Shown piece by piece: positions 34,690-45,958 of a stretch of 64,000 bases of DNA. The notes below the pieces were generated by a model, which saw only the letters and a program-made list of their open reading frames with translations, ran no database searches and was not told the origin of the DNA. A program made the position numbers and the translations under genes. This DNA comes from Linum tenue (lineage: Eukaryota > Streptophyta > Magnoliopsida > Malpighiales > Linaceae), in the NCBI GenBank assembly GCA_946122785.1, contig CAMGYJ010000005.1:79230547-79294546 (forward strand), given 5' to 3'. How positions within the stretch are numbered: position 1 is the stretch's first letter; each line of letters opens with the position of its first letter.

Positions 34690-35568
34690 TTCTTAATTGA
34701 CTCATATCTTTTTTGTTTTAACTCGGATTTTAATTTTTTGTGCACAGATGGAACGAGTTCACCGTGCTCTACAAAATGAGATCAATTTTCAATATTTTTT
34801 TAGGAAAAAAAAATTCTGGTCTCTCGGTACCAACTACATACCATATGGTATCTTCTTCGTTTTTAATTCGTTTTTGAAAACGTTTGCACATCAGGGATGA
34901 GTTCATCATGATCTACTGGATCTACAAATTTCTGGGTGAACAAATTACAGGACCAAAAAATACCACACAATACCATACAATACCACCCTGGTACGGGATG
35001 GTATTGTATGGTATCTTCTTCGTTTTTGAAAACGTTTGCACAGAAGGGACGAGTTCATCATGATCTATTGGATCTACAAATTTCTGGGTGAACAAATTAC
35101 AGGACCAAAAAATACTACACAATACCATACAATACCACCCTGGTACGGGGTGGTATTGTGTGGTATACAATGTTAAAAGTCGCAAATTACAATTAATATA
35201 CTTCTACTATCATGTATTCAACCATCCTACAGTATTGGTTTGTTCATACCACCATGGTACGTTTTTCAAAACATAGGTATGCTTTTATTTCAATACCAGT
35301 CAATACCATATGGTATAGGCTGGTAAAAAATGGCTCAATTTTTTTGTTCGAAAAATATATTAAAGTGGATATCATTTTGAAGAGCACAATTAATCTGATC
35401 TAACTGTGCAAAAAAAATTAAATTTCGACTTAAAATGAGCGAGAAATCATCCGTCAAAGATTAAAAAGGGAAAAATTAAAGGCTTTCCATGAGAGAGAGG
35501 ATGCTGATGTCATGCTGATGTGGACGGGTTACTCATGGTTACTCACCATAAGGTTACTGACCTGATCC
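34690..35568. mobile_element. Diverged copy of element F with internal 152-bp repeat
   Basis: The right arm (about 35215-35568) closely matches the right arm of element F, ending CATAAGGTTACTGACCTGAT, CC. The left arm is diverged (GTGCTCTACAAAATGAGATC remains). The middle carries two copies, 152 bp apart, of a segment with CGTTTTTGAAAACG, TTCATCATGATCTA and TACCACCCTGGTACGGG. Part of each copy forms a hairpin (TACCATACAATACCACCC pairing with GGGATGGTATTGTATGGTA). Confidence 0.65.
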
Positions 35569-36850
35569 ATTCCCTGCGGTCACTGCGGTGGTTCTTAATT
35601 ACCCTACTCATGCTTTCCTAATTTAATTTGCACTTATTAACTTGATTTTAATCTTAATGGCCCATTAATCTATTATTTTTTTTCTTTTCTAATTCAAAAT
35701 TTCCTTTTCCAGCCGTGTTTTACTTATATATTACTTTAAAACTGTAATTAGAAAAGGTAAAAATGTATCCAAACCGTCGGTTCGGGTTTGGCGGATTTTT
35801 CGAGTAACCGGTTGAACCACCCGAGAACCAGGCGGTTGTATTTATGCCCGTTTTAAGCCTTTCGTAACCAGAACACTACCAGGATCTGATTATCTCCGGT
35901 CTAACCGGTTGGTCAGGCCCAGTTTTGATAAGCATGCAAATTAGAGAGATAAACTCAATTTTCAACAAATTTACACTTGTTTGAGTAATTTGTAATAGTA
36001 AGGACTGCATAACCGCGATGCAAATTTACCATTTCTCCTTAATCGAATTGGGGTGCAAGAAGAAAGGAAGGTGGAGGAGTAGGAGAGAAATTATGAATTT
36101 TTATATTTGAATTACTTTATAATTATAAAATAATTAATATTATTAATTAACATTAATGTTAAGGCGGTTTTGGGTTCACCGTTTGACTCCGAAAGCAAGT
36201 TTGTCAATGTTTGCATAGTCCAATCGAAATCTCTTTGTTGGCTCGAATTTGGATTGTAAATTAGAGAGAAGAAGTTTTTGCGGAAATGTAGAGAGAGAAA
36301 CGGTTTGGCTGACTCAATTTACTTGACCAAATAGTTAAAACTTACAGATTCGAACGTGTTTGACGAAGTTTGACCATATCTATTTTGTTTAAAGTTAAAT
36401 AAGCCACAAGAATCCTGTAGGATGATCAATTACGAGTTCAGCTTCGAGCTTCAAGGTTGTTGGACCAATAATTATTACATATTGTTATATTAATTACTAT
36501 TTGAGCATCACCGTTTAATAATTATTTTTATGAATTGTATTTATTAATATTTGTTAGTGATCGCCTTTCTTGCTACTATGACAGTAGAATGATGTTGCTA
36601 CAAGTTAAGTCCCGCGGCATAGCAGTAGATGTTGCTATTATGAGTGTGCTACTATGAGTATATCCATACTCGTCCCATTTTTTTTAGAATTACGAATGCT
36701 TAAATACCCGTAATTGTATTTACGAGAAGGAATTTAAGATAAAAAATTCTACAATGGGTACCCAAGGATTACCTGTTAATACCCATTTGGGTATTACAGG
36801 TACCCTTCCTACCCGTAACATAAACAAAACACTTCCCACTCACTTTTACG
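35569..36850. other. AT-rich intergenic sequence
   Basis: GGTTCGGGTTTGGCGG and CCGGTTGGTCAGGCCCAG near 35780-35920 look like hAT-type subterminal motifs, but no bounded element could be defined. No gene was seen. Confidence 0.35.
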
Positions 36851-36858
36851 TTTTACCT

Positions 36859-37045
36859 TTCGAAAGTTCTCCTGTGATTTAAGTTTTGAGTGCATAAACT
36901 TTTTAATTTCCTGTAACATATATCTCAATTCCTCACATGCTAAAACCCGAAAGTTCTCATGTTATGTAAGTTTTGACTTTTGAGTGCTTAAACTTTTTAA
37001 TTTTCTGTAACATATATCTCAATTCCTCAAATGCTAAAACCCTTA
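36859..37045 (+). repeat. About 95-bp tandem duplication
   Basis: GAAAGTTCTC, AGTTTTGA, AAACTTTTTAATTT and CTGTAACATATATCTCAATT recur in order about 95 bp later. Confidence 0.8.
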
Positions 37046-38108
37046 TAATGCTCCCTGAGGAAACATGCACTTAACAACTTAATAGTGATAGTGTGTACAA
37101 ACAAACCTCACAAATAGCATATCGAAATCAATAGGCTGCCCCCGCTTCTTACTAATTTCTCCAGTAGCAACACCATTGATTTAAAGAAATATGGGTTACT
37201 CGTGGGTACCCGTTATCCGTCTCATACGGTTAATGGGTACCCGTAAACTCGTACAAGTTTGAGACTGATAACGCTTCGTGTGATCGAGTTTTAAATTTAT
37301 AAGTCGATGCACACTCTCTATTCAATTCTAACTAAGCCAAGTTTAACCTAGCTAGGGTTGTAGTAAAGTGGCTCGGTTGTATTCCAAGGGATCTCTAAGC
37401 TTATTATTACTTCGCTCCGAACTACTATCTAATCGAATCGGAAGTTGGGTGAAAAGTCTAATCTAATCTACTCCTAAATAACCAACCAAGTGGCTCGGAG
37501 AACGCTAGAGATGAGATGGTTGCCTAGGGTCGAATCCTCCTAGCTATGGTTGTCAAGTAGGGTTAAGAGAATATGGTGAGTGAGCTCTTTTCCGCGGGCT
37601 TTCGTGGTTATCCACACGCCTCCGAATACGCCTCCTCTAAACTCATGTAAAGTCACCTCGATCTACGCTATCATATCTGGGGCATTAGCTCGTAGCTCCA
37701 TTCAATGGATATTATCCACCGTCCACACCAAGGTTTTATCATGGGTTCTATCTAGATAGGCTACCTATAGCAGGGGTTCGGTCGCCTTGACCACCATAGG
37801 TCCCTATTCATATAACTAACCTCGATTTGCTTGATTGCGCATACCCGTCTAACTCTAAAACTCCAAACCCAGCATAGAAGCGTAAAGTAGGCTAGTAGAG
37901 AAGATTAGGGCGACTTACCCAAACACAATCAAAACTAAATTAGCAATAGAATCAACTAGATAAACCCATTCTTTCATAAACCCATTCATACACAACCTAT
38001 AAATAATGGTTCATCTTCCCTAAACAACCATTAGGGATTCAAGTCATTAGAAAAAGAAAGAAAACACAAACTAGAAGAGTGGAGTGATGGAATCAAGCTT
38101 CTTTCCTT
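37046..38108. other. Repeat-like sequence without coding capacity
   Basis: The stretch 37260-38100 has higher GC than its flanks and the look of an LTR-retrotransposon untranslated region (TGGCTCGGTTGTATTCCAAG, GGGATTCAAGTCATT). No LTR boundary, PBS or protein domain was identified. Confidence 0.35.
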
Positions 38109-38650
38109 CACTACAATAAAAATCACAATTAGTGGCTAAGTGTATATGCCACGATAAGTGATTTAAGTGCCACAATAGCTCTATAGCGACACATAATTGT
38201 GTGTTGTCAATACTGATGCAGCTATTTCTATTTAGCGGCAGATTTTAGCGACAAATATTATCTGCCTCCAATGGAGCAATTCCCGACAAATAGGTTTGTT
38301 GTCAATTTCACTTTTGAATTATTATTTTATGGTCTTCTTCCCACTTTAGTAGCACAAATATTTGCCACTGATGTTACCTTTAGTGACAGATATTTATGCT
38401 TATGTTAAATATTTTGGAGACAATTATATTAGCCTTTAAATTAATCTATGGAAGCAAACTATGTGCCTCCAATAAATTATTTTCACTAATTTTCACTTTT
38501 ACAGAATTATTCATTTTATTTCTAAAGAAAAATTAATTGCTTCTAATTATTACTTTTACCACAAATGTATTTGGTGGTAATTGTAAGATTGTTATTTTAT
38601 GCGTAAATTACGGTACGGGAAAGTTACATAAAAAATACGTACAGGTACAT
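38109..38650. mobile_element. CACTA (En/Spm-type) element terminus
   Basis: CACTACAATAAAAATCAC begins at 38109, the typical CACTA terminal repeat. Short subterminal iterations follow (AGTGGC, GCGACA, GCCTCCAAT, TGCCACT) over about 450 bp. The partner end was not found in the window, so only the start is placed. Confidence 0.65.
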
Positions 38651-39230
38651 ATACGTGTATTAAACTGAGTATTTACTGTTGGGATTAATAGCTTTGAAAA
38701 GTTTTGTATAACACTTTTGTAAACAATCCTTGTATTCCTACAAACTACAAAGTCATGTAACCTAATAAATGTAAAAGTTGTAAGACATACATAAACTCAA
38801 AATGTACTATTTGATTCTTGGTGAAGAATTGTGTGATTAGAGGAACTCACTTAGTTGATTCATAAAGCTAGGTATATCATGATGATTCACTTTGTAAATA
38901 ATTACAGTTATTAATTAATTCGATGATTGATTGCTGCGGTGGATAGTCCTATGATTTTGAGATATTTCAGTATTTTCTCTCTTTAATTCAAAAAATACAT
39001 AAGCATTGTTGTAGTCTAGTTGATTAGGGATATTGAGTATCAATGTAATGGAGTCGAGTTCAAGTCTTTGTAATGACATTTTTTCTCGAAAGAAGATATT
39101 TAAGTTCTAAGTTGAACTTACAAATTTACCCCTAGCTACAATTAAGGAGAGTGCAAGGAATTTGAAATGCTCAAAATCTATTGAAGAACTGCCATATATT
39201 ATAGAGGGACTATATTAGTATCAATCATCA

Positions 39231-42161
39231 TCTACACTACTTATAATACATTTTAAAGAGTTTGATTTGCTCCATTTCAAATTTCCTGCAACGAGAGTGA
39301 AAGTAGGAAGGGTATTTTCGTCTACACAATCAATTTTGTATTTCATATAAAAATATATCAATGCTGCGATTTGAACCATGGTCTCTTCCATCAAAGACAA
39401 GAATTGTAACCAATTAGACTAGACACATTTGTTGTACATTATTAATACAAAACATAGAGGATGTTAAAATTATGAAAAACATAGTACTTTTCTATCACGG
39501 TTAGTTAGCCCGCTAAGTCTCCTGTAAGTATTTTGTGGTGTTTAATAATTATATTTTCATATTTTAATAATTAATAAAATTATAAATGAAGGATAATCTT
39601 AAAATCTCAACACAAATATCATTGGTTGGAATATTGCGCATTGAAGTGTTCAATGAAGTGTTCAATGACGACATAAGAACATTGGTACCATACATTTCAA
39701 GAAAAATAAACATGACAAACACTGATACCAATTATGTCGACAGTCTATGCTAAAATTTGAATATGTTTAATCATTCAATTTGAGTGATAGTTTAGTCAAA
39801 GCAAGCAAATAATTCACGATTGTGTATGAACAAAAATATTAACATATGTATTGTATTATAAAAATGTATTTATTTTAACAATCTAAAAAAAACAATCAAG
39901 ACCTCCATATACAACCCCTTATTTCAGCATTGTAATTAATGAAACAATTGTTATCAACATGATGCAATGTTCAAGCTAAGGTCCAATTATTAATCACCAG
40001 TATATAACATTCAGCTTAGTAAACTATTTCAATATCCACAACTAACTATTAATGATTACTTGCTTTCTGTTTGAGGGTTTAATATAACACTCTCACGCCT
40101 ACACTCTAAGCATTTTTTCTTCTTTTTTCAATATTTTTTTTGCAGTTATTTGTTAAATCAACTATGTTTCTAGCTTTTCATTCCTAATTATTCACTATTT
40201 CCTACCAACTTATGGGAATGATGAAAATTTTTTCCATGTATAATATATTGACTATGAATGTTGCTTATTACTTAAATTCAACGGTATCCATGTTAGGTTT
40301 GATGTCTCCAACATATTCTCACAATTTCTCGAAAAAGCATCATATCTTACGATTGATATCATAGTTTTGTTAGGTAAGTTCAACAAACTCAATCAATATT
40401 CGAACTCTTTGAAGTAGCTATCTACATGTGAATATGAAGTACTGAGTAGCTAAAACTCTACTTGAGTTAGTACGATCTTTTGCGCTATCAATTAAAATTC
40501 AATACATGATTATCTTATTACAATTTAGTCATACTAATTGTGCAGTAGGGGACATCTTATCAAAATCGTATCGAAAGACTCCTTGATTGATCAGTTTCAG
40601 GATGTAATCAATTACACCAAATAGAAGTGATCAAATTTATGAATGCTCTCAAAGTTTGATATAATTATTGAGGTTCAACAACACGTTAAATGTAAGGTGG
40701 TCATTGGGCATTTGTCTATCTCCTAGCTCGCCTAGACACGCTTAGACGTTGTAATAAAAATAGTAATTTTTAATAATGATGAATGAAGTAACAGTTCTGA
40801 AACACTTTCATACTTCAATTCAAATGATTTAACAACAAGCAAAATAACTCTCAAGTTTATAATTTTTTTTATACCAAATGGTATAATTAATTCATTTATG
40901 AGCTGAAATAGCTAATTATAAGCACTTAAATTTTTAAGTTAAAGCTCATATGATACAATTGTTTGGCGAAATGATTTTTATCATAGAGTGGTTCTATCGA
41001 GAGAGGTCTCTAAGAAACATGGCTTACTTTATTATTCCTTAGATAGATATACTATATATCTTCATCGTTACTTTTACATTGGATTCAATTTACTATACTT
41101 TTTCGTTTAGATAGATTTTTTAATAATTTTTTGGGATATAATATATCATTATTGTATGATGGTGTAGGATATTAGTTCCTCTCATTTTAGGTTCAAATTG
41201 ATGCATTTTCCTCTTTATCGTTCCCTTTTATCAGTTAATAATTTTTATAATATTTTTCACTATGAAATATCGTGAGCAGAATCTATACACAACAATTTGT
41301 GTTTTTTTTTTGCTTCCTCTTCTTTTGATTAGATATTGTGTCCATATTGATTCTTATATTGATTATTGAATTACTACTTTTTTGTTCTGAAGTTTATGAA
41401 ACTAAGATGCATTTTTTTTAGAAACATGAAACTAAGATGCATATTGATAAAGAATGTAAAGTGTCATCTTCCCTCTTAAGGCTTAAGCACTACATATCAT
41501 TGTTTACCTACTGTTAAATCAAAAGTCTTTCTAACTTGAGTACGAGCTAAAATGACTTTTATTGTTGTCGATTTTTCCCAAAATATTAGGTATGTTGCTT
41601 TTAGTTTTCGCATTCTTTTCAGTTCGATTTAGCTTTTTATGTGTTGATCTATTAGTTGAACTTGCTCGTTGGAGATCTGCATGCTTCGACTACATTAATG
41701 TCACAGTGACTTCTATATGAAATGCCACTCGAAACATGAGTGTGTAATTTAGTTTGTTTCTTATTAAGGACACTCTAAACATATACTTTGTTCCATTATA
41801 TCATTGAATACACTAAAGTCAATGGAAAAGTCGCAACATTTTATCGTATACTAAAGATTGATTATGCATGTATGACGTAAACAACTCTTACCATTGTTCT
41901 TCTTAGACGTTTTTATATCAATACAACTTCGTTTGAAAATATGTATTTATGTTATTGTAGTTGGACGTTGTTCGTCATTTTTAAAAATTTGTTAGTCAAA
42001 TACATCAAATACTTTCCTATATTATTAATGGAGAACTTACCAAACTAAATAGTTATTTCAAACCCTAACAACATGAACCATAACAAAAATATATACCTAC
42101 ACTTATACATGAAAACATGAGAATCAAACTCTCCCGGCCAAGAGGCCGGGCCATAATCTAG
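39231..42161 (+). mobile_element. Non-autonomous Helitron (2.9 kb)
   Basis: The 5' end is TCTACACTACTTATAATACA preceded by A. The 3' end is the hairpin CCCGGCCAAGAGGCCGGG, then CCATAAT, then CTAG, followed by T. Insertion between A and T, a 5' TC, and a 3' hairpin close to CTAG without target duplication are the Helitron hallmarks. The body is AT-rich with no Rep or helicase frame. The 5' end is the less certain of the two. Confidence 0.75.
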
Positions 42162-42787
42162 TTAAAACTATAAAGGCTTGAGGATTATAAAAGAATTATG
42201 TATACACTCCAACTACAGTTGAGAGAAAAACTAAAGATTTTGAAATGGAAAAGGTATCAGAATGTCTAATATATTGTTCGAGGATTTTAAAAGAAGTTAT
42301 GAAACATCATTTCAACTACAATTGAGGTGTGGCCGAGAAAAAAACAAGTACAATGTAATTAAATTCATTGTTTTTTATTTTTATCCACATATAATACATA
42401 TATTGTTTTTTATGTAAACGATCAATCTCACATCATACAAGTCTAGTTGATATTAATTTCTTCTTTTTCTACAAACGTAACATTTAAATATTACATTTTG
42501 TATTGTCAAAAAAAAAAAATATTACATTTTGCATTTGAGAAGAAGGGATATAAGTGACATTTCCATTAAAATGTCACATTCCTATTTACCTATTGAAAAC
42601 ACAATTAACATTGTAATCTATAAAATACGTCAAATTCAATAATATATGTATTGATAACGATATATGGATTTAACAACCGGAGAAATCAATTGACCGCGAA
42701 ATAAATTAAAAGTTTGTGCGACTCGATCAAATGGTTGAATTTGAAGGAGGGAACACATATTGCCCCAGCCCACGCCACAAATGATTC

Positions 42788-44137
42788 TTACCAAATCACG
42801 CCTGGATTGATCGTGCAGAAGGAAAGAAGCTTTTCATCAGTCTCAAACGCAGCCATGACTCCTCCTTCCAAACACACAGTTACTTCGATCCCATCTCCAT
42901 TTCGAGTATCCATCATGGTGATGATGTCCTTCGCCCCTGCAAAAGTATGCGTAACCCAAACCGGTTTCCCCCACCCAAAATCCGCTTCATAGAATGGAAA
43001 CCCGCACCAGCTGCTGCAACCAAACACATGACGACGACTCCCTGATCCCTCGCTCCCCTGTTCTCCTCTGAACCCTTTCGTCGTCTCGACGACGAAAGTG
43101 CACAGCTCTTCTCCTCGCGATCGCGCGGCGCAGGACCTGAAATTCTCGACCTTCGCCTCCCTGATCATACCAGCAAACGAAACCAGATCTGTTTCAACAC
43201 CCTTTGGGGTGAACACCGCAAATGTCGACGCCATGTTCCCCACGGAGCTCGCTGGTACCGGCGGCACCACCCTGCTCCTCAAATTCACCGCGGAATGCAG
43301 TTCGGTCTCGAGCACGCACTCGCGCTCAGCGATCGGGCTGCCACAACCGACGTCCCTAATTGCAGAGATGGCAGAGCAGTGAAGAATTGCAAGAACCACT
43401 TCCATCCTAGTGGGATTCTCCACGTTCCCAGCTGCAACGATACCTTTTAGCTTCCCGATATTCGAACCATCGAAGACAAACCTTCGACTCACACACCTGA
43501 CGATCACGGGGTCAAAGGTTTTCGTCACGGGAAGGTCAACCGGCGGATACAGCTCTGCCAAATTGAACTCCAGCAGCAGGGGAGGGACGCCATAGGCGGA
43601 ACTGGAAGCCAGAGCAGCCCAATAGTTGATGAAGGAACACATACCCGAGACGTCGATGATCGTGTGAGACAAACAGACGGCCAGCGCCATTCCTCCGCAG
43701 TCGAATCCAGTTACCTGAACGGTCAACGGGCTGCTGAGGTTAGAATTTTGGTAACAGAGCCCATCTGGGAAACAGAGCTTCAGGGTTTCATCCACGGGAG
43801 AATCCTCGAGGATCTCAGCGAGCTTGGAATTCATTCGCGCCTCGAGAAATACGGCTCCTTCGTCGTTGCAGTCGACCGTGAATGAATCTCTGATCCTTCC
43901 GGCAAGTGGATAGTATTTGGAAAGAGCTGAAGAGAGGGAGGTTTTGAGCAATTGGGTTTTTGAAGCAAATGGCGTCAGGGGATCTTGATTTGGGTAGAAG
44001 TAGAGAAGCGGGAGGTAGATTGGAGGAGACAATTGGTCGAAAAAGGAAAGCTTGTGAATCCTTTTCCGATCTGGAGTTGGGGAAGATGGTCTGATAATCT
44101 CCCTGGAGAACACCTCCTGTTTTCTTTCGTGAACCAT
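42788..44137 (-). CDS. BAHD acyltransferase (vinorine synthase-like clade)
   Basis: The product is a 449-residue single-exon BAHD enzyme, which transfers an acyl group from a CoA thioester to an alcohol or amine of a specialised metabolite in the cytosol. The catalytic HxxxD motif is H-T-I-I-D at residues 158-162 and the structural DFGWG motif is at 386-390. The N-terminus (SREIIRPSSPTP, LSFFDQLSPPIYLPLLYFYP) is typical of the clade that includes vinorine synthase and related alkaloid or terpenoid acyltransferases. Length and both motifs are normal, so it should be active. The start is the first in-frame Met, preceded by a TATA box about 50 bp upstream. The natural substrate cannot be deduced. 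Confidence 0.94.
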   Translation of the reverse strand: MVHERKQEVFSREIIRPSSPTPDRKRIHKLSFFDQLSPPIYLPLLYFYPNQDPLTPFASKTQLLKTSLSSALSKYYPLAGRIRDSFTVDCNDEGAVFLEARMNSKLAEILEDSPVDETLKLCFPDGLCYQNSNLSSPLTVQVTGFDCGGMALAVCLSHTIIDVSGMCSFINYWAALASSSAYGVPPLLLEFNLAELYPPVDLPVTKTFDPVIVRCVSRRFVFDGSNIGKLKGIVAAGNVENPTRMEVVLAILHCSAISAIRDVGCGSPIAERECVLETELHSAVNLRSRVVPPVPASSVGNMASTFAVFTPKGVETDLVSFAGMIREAKVENFRSCAARSRGEELCTFVVETTKGFRGEQGSEGSGSRRHVFGCSSWCGFPFYEADFGWGKPVWVTHTFAGAKDIITMMDTRNGDGIEVTVCLEGGVMAAFETDEKLLSFCTINPGVIW

Positions 44138-44189
44138 TGCTCTGTTTTTCTGTAGCTTTCGTTGCAGAAACAGAGCAAGAGGGAAATCT

Positions 44190-44197
44190 TAATATAG
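44190..44197 (-). promoter_or_regulatory. TATA box of the BAHD gene
   Basis: On the minus strand CTATATTA lies about 55 bp upstream of the ATG, implying a short 5' UTR of roughly 25 nt. Confidence 0.5.
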
Positions 44198-44899
44198 GGG
44201 GAAATTTTTCTGAAAGAAAAGGACTTTTGAACTTGGTTAGACAAATTCGCAATCAGGAAGGCATCTTGGTGCTGTAAGAATACCAGATTCCTAACTTTGT
44301 ACTGTAGTACTCTGTCAGGATTAGTATTGACTATTGAGTCAAGTTGGCACTTTTACTTGTATTGAGTGCAACTTGTCCGTCAGCAAGTGCTTGGACAGCT
44401 CATTGGTTCTCAAAAGATTTCTCTTTTGATTCTCTGTACTCTTTAACAAAAAATTAATAGGCTCTAATTCGATGTAGTTTGTAAGGATAATTCCCTGTAG
44501 AAAAAACTAAACTAAGCAGCAATGTGATTTTGTTTCATGGCTATTTGGCTTTGAGTAGCTAACTATTGTCCCCATCTTAAGCACAGATCCGTTTAATGAT
44601 CATCTTTTTCCACATTACTCATTGTTAGAGGTTAGAAATGGATTTAATTTCTGGTGTGATAGATTAGATTAGTGGATTGATAGATTTATAAATTATATTA
44701 AAGAAATTCATTTAATTTATATATTGGATCTATGGATTCGCGGGTCCAAATGTCATTTAAATTTTAAAAATTTTAGGTCTTAAAATGTCACTATAAAAAA
44801 TTAGGTGTCAAATGTAATTTTTGAATAATAGTTTTCGATACTTCTCGTTCTACAATTGTAATTGAGATACCATATTGTAAAGTATAAAAAGTAGGGTGT

Positions 44900-45958
44900 G
44901 CCTACGGTGACATGCATGTCACGGTGACTTGCACTTTCCGGTCGACCTCGGTTAGGATTAGGTCGACCTCATATAGAATTCGGTCGACCTCATATAGGAT
45001 CCGGTCGACCTCATTTAGGATTCGGTCGACCTCATATAGGATCCGGTCGACCTAATATGTTGTTTCAGTGTACAAACAGTTTATGGTGCCTACTTTGGAT
45101 ATTCATATCATACAATTGGCTAGATGGAAATTGAAGACTAATGACTTGTTTTGAAGCTGGAGTGTCCCTCTACATATTGAAGTGATTGAGAGCTCGATAG
45201 GAAGTCCAGAAGACCATTTTTGAACCTCATCAAAAGGCTATGCCAAAACTGGGAAACTGCCTAGAAATGGCTGAGTCTGGAAACGTGTTTGTGAAGCCTA
45301 TTTTTGAGCTCAATTCGAGAAGCATGAATGCGAGTCGAGTCCAGGAGCCTCTACCACGTTAAATTAGGTATGTTTTTATACAAATTCAAGGAATTGGATG
45401 AAAGATTGGATATCTTTAAGGCTTCAAACAAAAGGGTCGAAGTTGCTACGAAGGTTGTTTTTCTGGCAGACTTCGAGCACAAGCAAGCTGCCAGAAAAAC
45501 AGCATTCGTAGCAACTTCGAGCCTTTTGTTTGAAGCCTTAAAGATATTCAATCTTTCATTCAATGCCTTGCATTTGTATAAAAAAAATACGTAATTTAAC
45601 GTGGTAAAGGCCCCTGGACTTGACTCGCATCCATGCTTGTGAAATTGAGCTCCAAAGTAGGCTTGACAAACACGTTGCCAGACTTAGCCATTTTCAGGCA
45701 GTTTCCCAGTTTTGGCATAGCCTTTTGGTCAGGTTCAAAAATGGTCTTCTGGACTTTCTATTGAGCTCCCAAGTACTTTAATGTGTAGAGGGACACTTCA
45801 GCTTCAAAACAAGCCTTTAATCTCCAATTTCCATCTAGCCAATTGTAAGATATGAATTCCCAAAGTAGGCACCATGAAACTGTTTGTACACTGAAACAAC
45901 TGATTAGGTCGACCTGATCTTATATGAGGTCGACCGAAAAGTGCATGTCACCGTGACA
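44900..45958. mobile_element. Large foldback element with Gypsy LTR-derived arms
   Basis: The arms of about 500-560 bp are inverted around an 18-bp loop at 45470-45487; CTGGCAG at 45463 faces CTGCCAG at 45488. The outer ends are GTCACGGTGACTTGCACTTT and its inverse near 45940, and the left end also holds the palindrome GTGACATGCATGTCAC. The arms contain sequence from the U3 of the Gypsy-B LTR (TTTTGAAGCTGGAGTG, AACTGGGAAACTGCC, AGCTCAATTCGAG). Any transcript would form a long double-stranded hairpin. The target duplication is unresolved. Confidence 0.8.
44940..45052. repeat. 21-bp array with GGTCGACC palindromes
   Basis: GGTCGACC occurs at 44940, 44961, 44982, 45003, 45024 and 45045, always 21 bp apart, with CTCATATAGGATCC-like spacers. 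The opposite arm has only two copies (45907 and 45928), also 21 bp apart. Confidence 0.92.

Noticed and set aside
32940..35932. A 3-kb hAT element between TGTCAAAACCG and CAGTTTTGATAA
   Set aside because: The terminal match is short and no 8-bp duplication flanks it.
45328..45594. Overlapping plus- and minus-strand proteins of 70-88 aa
   Set aside because: They mirror each other because the region is a palindrome; the frame belongs to a captured LTR fragment.
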